From Parastagonospora avenae f. sp. tritici 18332-5 (taxonomy: Eukaryota > Ascomycota > Dothideomycetes > Pleosporales > Phaeosphaeriaceae): 64,000 nucleotides of DNA. The stretch is from contig JAFJTR010000023.1 of NCBI GenBank assembly GCA_022559985.1, forward strand, positions 186,001 through 250,000. Direction: 5' to 3'. A program made the position numbers and the translations under genes. The notes under the pieces are model-generated. The model made no database searches, was not told the DNA's origin, and saw only the letters and a list, made by a program, of their open reading frames with translations. Shown here piece after piece: positions 33,571 through 42,804 of this stretch; within the stretch, counting starts at the first letter, position 1, and each line of letters opens with the position of its first letter.

Positions 33571-33635
33571 GCTAGAATTGACAGAGTGGAGCCCTCCGTT
33601 GCGTCACTTTCCAGGTGTTGTAAAATGCGATCAGA
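33571..33635. repeat. Dispersed repeat, copy 1
   Basis: It contains GAATTGACAGAG, then TGGAGCCCTCCGTT, then CCAGGTGTTGTAA. The same series recurs at 34166-34230 in direct orientation, and its core recurs inverted near 62108. Confidence 0.65.
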
Positions 33636-34165
33636 GAGAAAGCAGTTGTACAACAGTAGAATTATGAGGCGGAATGAACAGACTGTAGCCTTACGCTCTG
33701 TTTTAAGTGTGACTTTGACTAAAGCGGTATAGGCCTTGCAGAAAACATTGTAGGGCTACGCTATATCAAAATAGGCTTGTAACTCTGGACTCATTCCACT
33801 AATCTAATAGTGTTGGTGCTCGTTGCATAAAAATTTAGGCACTGCTAGAGTTCGAGTAAGTGAAGGCTGTTTAACCCTAAGCCTAGTCTATTCAGACCTA
33901 GCTATGACGCGACAGCTATTGTTCGAAACTCCGCTAAGTTCAGACGCGCAAGAATCCTCGCAGCATCTACTTTTGCTAAGTAGGGCGGCTATATGCATCG
34001 ATAAGAGAGAAATACAAGCCGATGGGGCAGAAACTATGTACTCTAATTTGATACCATTTCTCATGATGAACTTTATAGGCTCTGTAGCATCACTGCTGGT
34101 TAGGTTCACTAGCACACTTGTGAGATTAAGATGTCTCAAAAGAAGCGGAACTAACTGCTGAATGG

Positions 34166-34230
34166 GCCAGAATTGACAGAGCGGAGCGCTCCGTTTTGTC
34201 CCTTCTAGGCGATGTTGTAATATAATTAGA
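34166..34230. repeat. Dispersed repeat, copy 2
   Basis: It contains GAATTGACAGAG, then CGGAGCGCTCCGTT (a perfect palindromic core), then TAGGCGATGTTGTAA. It lies about 595 bp after copy 1 in the same orientation, as expected for the ends of an LTR-like unit or for two insertions of one element. A hairpin CCGTAC-GCAA-GTACGG follows at 34235-34250. Confidence 0.65.
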
Positions 34231-35158
34231 TTGTCCGTACGCAAGTACGGCTTAATTCACGGCGCAATTGCGGCTCAATACAGTCTGTGCGCCAAAGGGC
34301 CACATGTAGATAAAACCCTCCTTCTCCGCAAGGAGAGAGAGGGCAGTAGTCAAGTAATCAACAGAATCATCTTGCCTGCTCACCTTTTGGCGTACGCCTG
34401 CGGGCGTACACATCCAATACCCGGTCAACCGACATAGATAATATTAATAGCCTTCTACGCAGCAGCTAGCCTCGTGCTCGCTCTATACCCCTACGATACA
34501 TGCCAATACTTTCTAGACGTACTCTTATCACAACCTCAAAATAGCCTGAATATACACGCGGCACTAACATCATCTATCCAATTCTGCAAAAATGTTTGAA
34601 TGTATACAGGCTATCTCTTCATCCCTTCGGTGAACAGGAATTTGCTGACGCCTAGCGGTGTGATAAGAGAGTTAGGTGCCAGATTTGACAGTGTAGGCCT
34701 ACATTATGATTCACTAAAGCTATCATTGGTTCTCGAATGCGATGCAACAGGTGATGTGTAGGGCTGTGCAAAGTTAATGGATGATTAGCACTCTCCTGTT
34801 ACACGAGTACTTCAATCGCATTCTTACCACGGCTTAGATATTTTTGAATGTATCCAGGCCTACATATGATGGAACAATTGATCCTCAATAGTTTACGGAG
34901 GCTACCTAGAGTGCACAAGAATCATCGCAGGGCCCGACCTCTTTGAGTGAGACTTAAAGAGGCACTGTTCTGGGGGAAGTGCAAGTGAAGCACGCTTTTG
35001 AATGAGGGTGCATAGAAATACAGATAGAAGGGAGTTTAGGTGAGAGAAGCAACTGTTCAAGCTTTTTTTTGTGTGGCTTCATTGAGGAAACAAGACAATG
35101 GATGTACGTATTCATCGCATTCAAGGAGACAGCAAAACGTGTATGCGGAGCTGTACAG

Positions 35159-36785
35159 TTAAGCACGATCTCCATCCGACCAGTACCCACATCCTCTAAG
35201 GGTCATCAAAACCTTAGGCCACGGCATGTAGTTCGCGATCTCATCCTTCCTCACTGGTATCGCAGACACTTGAGTAGCTTGACGACGTCCAGGCAATATA
35301 TGAGTTGTCTCGCCGCGGAGATAGTAGTAGATCGGCCAGATATGCCCGTTGCTATCCTCGAGCACAACCTCATTTGCATGCGACACCGTCGGACTGAAGG
35401 CCAGCAGTCGAACTCCTGATCCTGCTCTGACAAAACAGCGGGTACGGAGCTTGCGTGAGCCGCAAGACGCGCAGGTTCGGGAAAGTTGCTAATTCCGCCT
35501 GGGTATGTTAGCGCTATCAATGTTGAGAGCCGCGATGTGCTGACTGACCAGTTGCTTTACTATCTGCGCTTCGACGTAAGTACTGTCCACGTCAAGGCCG
35601 AAAATCCAAGGTTCCATCTTCTCCCAATGCCTGTCGACGTCCAAATCCACGAGGACGAGGCTGGTTCCGAGTTCTTCGAGCAGGGGACAGGCGTCTGGCA
35701 GCTTGCTCAGATCCTTGCACTTGCGTTTTGCGTCTCCTGCGTCGATGTAGGTGGTTTCTGACCAATCGTTCACAGGGTCGAGCAAGAGGATGGCGAGGTG
35801 GTCTCGGTGGGAACCCAGTGAATACAACAGGGGCATTTCGCTGCATGAGCTTGAGAGGTAGAGATACTTCAGCCCGATTGTAATGTACAACAGATTGTCT
35901 GAACTGATCATCCAGTTAGTGTCGGCGCTTTCACTGATAGCGAGAGCAGTAAGGTGACATCTATGCCGAGCATCGGTATGTGCTGAAATGAAGGCTTTCA
36001 AGAAGTTGTCGATGCCTTTGCAGTCTCGAATGGTGAGCTTTCCAAGTCGCTGGATGTCAGTCCATTTGTCAATCCTCCCTGAGCTGGGCTGAAGGGTCAG
36101 GTTATGGAGATCTAGGTTCTTCAGTCTCTGCATCTTCGGTGTGATAGTCCAGGGCATAAAAATAGAAACCTGCAAAGGCCGCTTGCTAGACACAGTGAGC
36201 GTCTCCAGCATCGACATGGCGCTCAGCCATGCTTCGTAGCCTACTTGATCTGCATACGCGAACATGCTCAGCTTTACCAGTGATTGCAGGTTCCCATTCA
36301 CGTAAGCACGGTCCAGAGGCTGGCCTTTCCTGATCGGTACCGATAGCTCTGATAGGTTCTGTTGTCGCATGATCAGCAAACCGAGAGTCCCGCTATCGAC
36401 TGCATCAGCCACGATGACTTTGGCTAAGCTCTGAGGTGCTATGGCCGTAATGAGTTGTGGAAACTTCAAATTCCAAGCGTCCTCACTAGTGCTGAAGGGC
36501 TTGCGGACATATAAGTTTCGCACGAGTGAAAAAAAATCTTCCGGCTTGTGAGTAAGGACCATTTCGATTTTGCGAGTATCGGTGCTGGAGATATCCGAGA
36601 AGAATATCTCCCAAAGTAGCGGCACAGCTAGATCTCTCCAGAACTTGTTGACGAGGCACACGCTCTTTCAAGGTGTCGCGTGATACTCTTTCAAGTACCA
36701 TGAGTTGTTGCTCAGGTCGTAAGCTGCCAATGATATTGTACATTGTGATCGAGAGAGTGTTTTGTGTGTTGCTAAATGCTGGCAC
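35159..36785 (-). pseudogene. F-box/LRR-like gene, copy A, with frameshifts
   Basis: A long frame (36661-35489, about 390 codons) carries the end of an F-box (VCLVNKFWRDLAVPLLWEIF) and leucine-rich repeats (LKNLDLHNLTLQP, LGKLTIRDCKGIDNFL). Its true start lies in another frame: the ATG at 36785 gives SLRPEQQLMVLERVSRDTLK, and dropping one A from the AAA run at about 36666-36668 joins the two halves into a normal F-box. The 3' side has a GTCAGT..CAG intron before LATFPNLRVLRLTQAP. Compared with copy B, a segment is missing near 35430 with a change of frame before LLAFSPTVSHANEV. A sequencing error could explain the first shift but hardly both. Confidence 0.6.
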
Positions 36786-37914
36786 TGGTAGAAGATGTCA
36801 CCTCTTGTATTGGAGTCGTAGCAATCGTTATCTCAAACAAATATCTCGCTTGCACATATTCCTTTCAGAGCGCATGGTCGGGTAGCCTTTTAGGGCCACC
36901 GTTAGTTCTCTTATGTTCACAATCAAGCTCCGCCGACGGCTGGCTTTGGCCGTCCTTGTGTACAACACATAATGACTGGCCTTCAAATGGCACAGCGCCT
37001 TTGCAGCGACTAAACACAGCAAGCAATCCGCGAATAGGTGTATCAGGCATAGATAGTACCCGTTCGCATGCCCCCACTAGGTCCGAACAAACACCCTGTC
37101 TGCCTTCACTGAATGAGAAGAGCGAGCAACAAGATATCCTAGATATATTCAAAACCCTCTTAGAAACCTAATTAAGATCTCTCCTAGCAATGAATATATT
37201 CAGGCTTCTCTATGAATTAATTAGTCACCACCAAAAGAACATCAGATCACTCCGCGCATACGGACAGCAGGCGCGAATTTTGCCGCTGCCTGATAACACC
37301 CAACAATCTCTGGTCGATTGGTTCGATGGAAACTCGTGAACACGAGGAATGCTGTACTAATACGGGGCAACAAACCTCAGGCTTCGAGATCAGAAGACGG
37401 CTGAGGAATCGTCAACGGAAGACTTGATTGCAAGAAATTTAACACATCGAAGTTCTTACACGGATGACTGGAAAGAAAAATTTTCCCGCTCTTTCTCCTC
37501 GTCCCCAATTCCATCCTCTATCTCCCTTCCTATCCATCCCGCCCACTCCCTGCAATATCATACACAAACACATTCCCGCTCTAAAACGCCCGACAACAAG
37601 CAGTGCTTTCTGCGGCACCTACTTCAGCGCCGATGTAAGATTCAAACACTCGCAGCATCCCCGCATCACCATGAAGATCAGACACACAGAGGGTCAAACA
37701 TCACCCAAACCACCAATTTTATCTCAACATCCATATCCTGAATTCAGCGTCTCGCACGACTCACGCAAGGTACGACTCATGGAAGGCACGATTGTAAAGA
37801 CTCTGCTATAGCATATACATGAGTACCACCTCGATATACAATTTTTTTATTCTTTTTTTTATTTTCTTGAAACACTATAGGATGCGCTCGCTGAGGCACA
37901 TCAAATTCCCCCTC
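36786..37914. other. Gene-free stretch
   Basis: This lies between F-box copy A and the small membrane proteins. It holds short frames only. A pyrimidine-rich stretch at about 37480-37570 and T-runs at about 37840-37865 are the only notable features. Confidence 0.5.
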
Positions 37915-38268
37915 CTACCACTCCCCCCCCTCCTCCGCCCACCCCCCAATCTCCCACCAAGCCTCATAAACCGCAGCCGCACAAAGCACGCCGATCAGCC
38001 ACGCAATCCAGAGCGGGGCGGAGATGGACAAGATCTGCGCTGTCGAAATGAGGAGGAAGGCGAGTACGATCATGCAGATGGTGTATGTGAGGGCGTGGTA
38101 GATGAGGCTGGAGAGGGCGGCAGATATCGTGTTGGTGATTGTGTTGGTGTTGATGTTGGTGCGTTTAATATCTGAGCGTTGATAATTTTTCTTGTCCGAA
38201 GTTGAGGTCGTAATGTCGATAGACGCGGTACAAAGTTTGTCTCGCATCGGGACGGGGTGATCGGGCAT
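37915..38268 (-). CDS. Small membrane protein, two helices
   Basis: 117 aa. A Thr/Asn-rich N-terminal half precedes two hydrophobic helices (LTYTICMIVLAFLLISTA, then LWIAWLIGVLCAAAVYEAWW) and a short Gly/Trp/Glu tail. It is tandem, on the same strand, with a similar small membrane protein 142 bp upstream (38410-38811), and similar in plan to the one at 29000-29239. The function is unknown. Confidence 0.5.
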   Translation of the reverse strand: MPDHPVPMRDKLCTASIDITTSTSDKKNYQRSDIKRTNINTNTITNTISAALSSLIYHALTYTICMIVLAFLLISTAQILSISAPLWIAWLIGVLCAAAVYEAWWEIGGWAEEGGEW

Positions 38269-38409
38269 CGTGAAGGACGTCCTGTACTCAAATGGCAGAG
38301 AAAAGGTATGCGCATATTGTGTGAGCGAGAATGTACTTTATAGCTGCGCCTGTGTGATAGTGGTTCCTGGGGTCCGACAGAACCGTGGTACGCTACGGGC
38401 CCTCCACCC

Positions 38410-38811
38410 TCAGTTTACTAGCCAACCAACGCGGCGCTGCAATGGTACCGGTTCCAAGTCATTGTCGACCCAATTCGCCTGCCAAATGATGGGTGGAAAG
38501 AGGCCGCATACCATTAGGAAGGCGATCCAGCCGATTTGTACGACCATGCCGATGTGGGGGTTGAGGAGGAAGGAAATCGCCTCTATGGCCTGCACGAGCA
38601 GATACGCGGCGACAATGGCGACAACGGCGTATACGGTGAGATTGTAGGCGACCGCACCGAGGATTGAGGGAGCTGGTGCTACTTTCTTGCGAGTGGTGAG
38701 GCAGCCACAAGGGTGTATACAGATTTCTAACTGCTGCTCCTCGAGCTGTCGGGCGAAAGTTGGAGGTATTCGGATAGGCTGACCGGCATTCCTGTGGGCG
38801 GCGTCTGCCAT
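38410..38811 (-). CDS. Small membrane protein, two helices
   Basis: 133 aa starting MADAAHRNAGQP. A Cys-containing stretch (CIHPCGCLTTRKK) precedes two hydrophobic helices (LTVYAVVAIVAAYLLVQAI, then IGWIAFLMVCGLFPPIIW). The helix pattern, including the aromatic lead-in and the Trp after helix 2, matches the neighbour at 37915-38268, so the two may be diverged tandem copies. No known family was recognised. Confidence 0.5.
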   Translation of the reverse strand: MADAAHRNAGQPIRIPPTFARQLEEQQLEICIHPCGCLTTRKKVAPAPSILGAVAYNLTVYAVVAIVAAYLLVQAIEAISFLLNPHIGMVVQIGWIAFLMVCGLFPPIIWQANWVDNDLEPVPLQRRVGWLVN

Positions 38812-39127
38812 CTTGAAGAGTTATGTGGGTCGTATGAGGTAGATAGTTAAGGCTGATGGCTACATGGAGAGGTGAGCGGGAGATATACGCGCTATGAAAA
38901 GTGGGTCCGGCGTTCGCCACAATGTGAATAGTGAAGGTGACAGGAGGGAGTTGCGTCTCGCTACTCCATGCCATCACTTGCGTTAGAGAACGGTTAGGGT
39001 GACCGGAGGTAGACACAAAACTTTGCCGTCACAGTCGAAGCCTAACGACACTATGTATAGCTTCAAGCTATTGAATGGGCCGCCCGCTGTTGCATTGTCG
39101 TAGGAGGGAACGTGCAGTAGGACAACT
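38812..39127. other. Short intergenic region
   Basis: This lies between the small membrane protein gene and the RNase H1 stop codon; no feature was seen in it. Confidence 0.5.
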
Positions 39128-40689
39128 TCACCGCACGTCATTCATAGCCTCGCCAGACACGTCGCCGTTGGTGGCCTGCTTCGCACTCTCTTGACTATCC
39201 CACGTTACGTCTTCCACTAACTTATCAAGCACATTAGACGGCAATCCTTGCTCGTATGTCGCAGGTTGCTGCGCGGTCGCATCAGCAGCTAGATCAGCAA
39301 ACGTCTTGTCCCAATCGTCGTCGTTCATCGGCTCCATCTTCCCAGTATATACGTCGCTGTGCCTCGCATCGCGGAGATTGCTCGAGTCGTACTCCATAGC
39401 GGTGGTGTTGAGCGTAGCGGAGATGGTCTTAATATCGCCGTTGCGCAGCTCGGGAGTGCTTGTTCGCGAGCCTTGGACAGCTAGAAGATCCGCCGCTACG
39501 TTCCCTGGATCGTTCGCGTGTCCTTTGATCCATTTGAAGTCTGTCTTTGCTCGACACATCTCACGTTCGCGGATCCTGGCAATGATGGGTTCGACCAGGT
39601 CCTTATTCTCAACGTCCTTGCCGGATGACGATTTCCAGTTGTTCTTCTCCCATTTCTGAAACCATTCTGTGAGACACTTTATGGAGTAATTCGAGTCCGT
39701 GTGGATGAGGACGGAGCGGTCTATGGGAACGTGATCTAATGCTCTAGCAACGGCGGTCAATTCGGCGCGTTGATTTGTCTGTCGGCTTCCGCGTAGAGGC
39801 TCAGAGATGTTCCTGCGCAGGTTATTAGTTGAGCAAGCAACAGTTGTAGGATCACTAACCTCGAATCGTTGGGACCAAAGTAGACACCCACACCACCGAC
39901 AGCCCCAATTTTTCCATTTCCTAACGCGCTGCCATCTGTATACACGTTGATTACACCAGTGAAGTCACCCGTTGGCTGCAGCTTAGTTCGGCTTAGTTCC
40001 GCCTCCGTCTTGACACGTATATTGCCAGACTCTAGATCGAGCTTGAGCGTTGGGTCAAAGCCGTCTTCCGCATCGTCCGGAAGTGGGCCCATGCCAGGCT
40101 CGTACTTAATATCGCTATTTGTCAGAGCCGGTGCCGCTGCATCGTTCTTCTTTTGCTTCTTCGGTGGGGCCGCCTCGCTCGCTTTGCTCTCCTTGCTCGC
40201 TGTCAAAGATGAGACCTCGGACAGGTCGCCTCGGAGGCTGATGGGGACACTCGGATCGCGCCTGAACTCGTTCACGAAAGCCTGAGCTTCCCCGCGAGTT
40301 GCAAAGCTTTGCTGTTTAGCACCAGCACAGTTCCTGACCTGGGTCTGCACACTGGCATAGTCCGTGTAGACTCCCGGTACGTGTCCGATTGCAACGGCAT
40401 AGAATTTGTTTCCGGCGCATGATTTCGGCGTTGAACTGCTCGAGCCTGTCATGAACGCTTCTGCCTCGGTAAGGGTGGGGAAGCTCTTGACTGGTGGTCG
40501 TTAGTATGGAAAGGGGTGTTTCAGGGCCGACCTACATGTTGCCTTAGTGCCATCCGTCTGCGCCTTGCAGTCCTCCCAGCTGTGGTATATGCCCGGATTA
40601 CGGCCCACCCTAACGGCGTAGAACTTTGGCGAACTCCTTTTTCGCTTGCCGCTTGACGTATTCGAGGTGACTGATGTGGTGCCTGCCAT
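39128..40689 (-). CDS. Ribonuclease H1 with two hybrid-binding domains
   Basis: Three exons, 40689-40536, 40490-39860 and 39812-39128 (introns 45 and 47 nt), encode 489 aa. Two RHBD/viroplasmin-type modules occur near residues 18-60 (KFYAVRVGRNPGIY) and about 85-140 (KFYAVAIGHVPGVY, then EAQAFVNEF). These modules bind RNA/DNA hybrids. The RNase H domain begins at YTDGSALGNG with catalytic Asp237, then Glu279 (RAELTA), Asp301 (HTDSNY) and the WIKGHANDPGN loop with AAD. A C-terminal tail of over 100 residues, rich in Asp, Thr and Ala, has no known motif. The enzyme cuts RNA in hybrids, in the nucleus or mitochondria. The ATG at 40689 was chosen because upstream residues look like UTR. Confidence 0.93.
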
Positions 40690-41394
40690 GATTTGGGCTT
40701 CGGTATAATCGATGTATCCTTCCCAAGTCGTGATTCGGTGACCCAAATAGCCACGAGAAAGTGTGAGTGATGGCGATTGAGTTGGTGTGAAGTAAGGATG
40801 GTGTGGATGGTAGCGAGCGTGGGTGAGTGTGCTGTGTGATCGCCTTATTCAGTGAGCTTTGGGGCCAAGAGACCGTGTGGAAGTCGACGCGTACCTAGTT
40901 GGAAGTCGCGATGCAGGATGGAAAGCGCATTGAATTCTGAACAATTTTCTAGTACAGCTCATGCAGCGCACAAACCAAGATGGTGCTGACGTGTAAAGCA
41001 AACAATGTTGTGAGTGCCAATGCGAAGGTGATGTTTGCTACCGTGATGTTCCATGCATGTCACGTACGATGTTGCGGGGAGTGCGGAGGTGCTCGGACAT
41101 TACGGTAGCACGTGACCAGGTGCATCTACACGTGTCGCGAAGTGAAGATAAGGTTTCCATTCGGGGCTAGCTCCTACGACGTGAGATCTCCGAGAGAGAC
41201 GGAACGCCCGAGGTGTGGAGTGTGGGGTGCAAGCATCTCGATCCTGCATCCGCCGGTACATTTCACGACTCTGACCACCACCTGCATCAGAGACGCGTCT
41301 GTGGTCTACCACGCGTATCAAAGCAAAGCCATAAGCACCTATTTACGAAGTAGCCCTCTCACACAACCAGCCATGTTCGAGGTAAGACCACACA
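40690..41394. other. Divergent promoter region
   Basis: This spacer separates RNase H1 (minus) from the DUF202 gene (plus). It has CACGTG at about 41109 and several TCACGTAC/GCACGTG-like sites. No coding feature was seen. Confidence 0.5.
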
Positions 41395-41884
41395 ATGGAC
41401 ATCCGAAGGTACCGGGCTCAACACCACCAGGGGCGCCATGCGGCAGACGAGTATCGCCTGCGTCTGCACCGTGCAAGATCAGTCGTCTTGACCAGCTCCG
41501 AGCTCGTCGAGATACGTGCGGCGCAAAGAACATTCGAAGGGGCCTACATTCGCACGGCGATCGGGCAGTTCTCATTTGCTCTGATCGTGCTTAAGATCTT
41601 CACGGCCGAGTTCTACTCCATCGGGGCGCTCTTCGCAGTCTACGGCACCGGCATCATGTTCATTAGCTTATTCCGACGGCAGCAGGGTACGCTTCGCTCC
41701 CGGAAGAAGAGGTGCAAGCTGATACAGACGAACAGGAAACAAACAGTTCTTCTCCGAACTTGGCGAGGACGGACTGCACCGCAAGAAGTTCCGCACGAGT
41801 GGCAATGTGGTTGCGGTCATGACGGCGCTCAGTGTCTCAGCGTATGTCTGTCTGCTCGTGCTTACGCTGCGACTCGAGACATGA
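41395..41884 (+). CDS. DUF202-family small membrane protein
   Basis: Two exons, 41395-41686 and 41736-41884, encode 146 aa. The core ELVEIRAAQRTFEGAYIRTA is the conserved entry to the first helix (FSFALIVLKIFTAEFY), followed by helix 2 (GALFAVYGTGIMFISLF). After the intron come NKQFFSELGEDGLHRKKF and helix 3 (VVAVMTALSVSAYVCLLVL). This matches the DUF202/YidH-like family, found in vacuolar or plasma membranes; some members join vacuolar transporter chaperone proteins. The function here is unknown. An alternative start at 41372 would need another small intron. Confidence 0.8.
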
Positions 41885-42804
41885 GCTGTGCATGCAGTTC
41901 CGTCTGATGTCAGCGGGCCAACACTGCAGGCGGAGGGATCGGTCTTAGTGGCCAGATTGCTGCGAGATGGCCGACGTATCACGATACAGCCTGCAGAGAT
42001 CAAACTGCAGGAAACGGAGGAATGTGCACCCGTGGACCGCTTCCCCAGATTGATCGCCAAGCATCTGGTGCACCCACCTGTGCGCTGACGTCGTTCGCAT
42101 CGATGCCAACGACATCAGGACAACGCGTACAGGAAAGCACACGAGTGGCAGGAGCTTATCTACAGCGATATGACTGCAACCGCACAATCTGGAGGTAGGG
42201 GTAGCTTGCGCGGCTGTGGTCAGCGAGGTTGCTGGGCGGGGAGCGCGTGTGCGAACGATTGGAGCATCGGACTTGAGGTGGGACAGCCGCATCGAGCAGC
42301 AACAAGCAACAAGGAAGCAATTGCCAAGCAGTGTAACGCGGTCAGAGTGAATGCAGACCTGCTCATGCGCCGCCCGTTTTGATGGCAGATTATAAGCTCG
42401 CGACCATGCATTCATGTTGTTACGAGTTCCTAAACTTCCTTCGCTATCGCCCAGCTTGCCTCGAGGACGACCCACGGTAAGCTGTGAACGCAGGCGTTCC
42501 GCATCCAGCACTTTCCAGACCAGCACCTCTCCCACGGCTCGCTGGAGACGTCGGGACCGTCGTTCCCGCGGCAGCATTCAACGTCATTGCGCCGGGTTTG
42601 ACTCATCTAAACTTTGCTCGCCGACACTTGAATTTCCAACGGTCGCGAACGAAGCCTCAACAAGGCGAGTACCTGTCAAGTAATTGTCAAGTACCTGTCA
42701 AGTTCCTCCCGAGCATTGTCCCGTGACAGCGTGCGACCTGCCGTCGAAAAAAGTAACAAGCTAGCCTTTGCGGCGTGCAGCTATTCATGTGCGGTCGTTG
42801 CGCT
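41885..42804. other. Intergenic region upstream of PFK2/FBPase2
   Basis: About 0.9 kb without a supported gene. Three copies of TGTCAAGT lie close together at about 42673-42703, the only repetitive feature near the kinase promoter. Confidence 0.5.

Larger units (their letters stand above)
33484..35158. other. Gene-free AT-rich repeat remnant region
   Basis: This region has no usable ORFs. Besides the two dispersed repeats and the hairpin at 34235-34250, TTGAATGTATACAGGC at about 34594 recurs as TTGAATGTATCCAGGC at about 34845. A second inverted pair, GTACGCC/GGCGTAC, lies at about 34392. The composition and scattered stops look like an old mutated mobile element, but no transposase or reverse transcriptase motif survives clearly. 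Confidence 0.5.

Noticed and set aside
33484..35158. Intact transposon
   Set aside because: Only fragments with repeats and stops; no transposase, reverse transcriptase or integrase motif could be read.
41372..41395. Upstream ATG as the start of the DUF202 gene
   Set aside because: It would need an extra very short intron, while the ATG at 41395 opens directly into the family frame.
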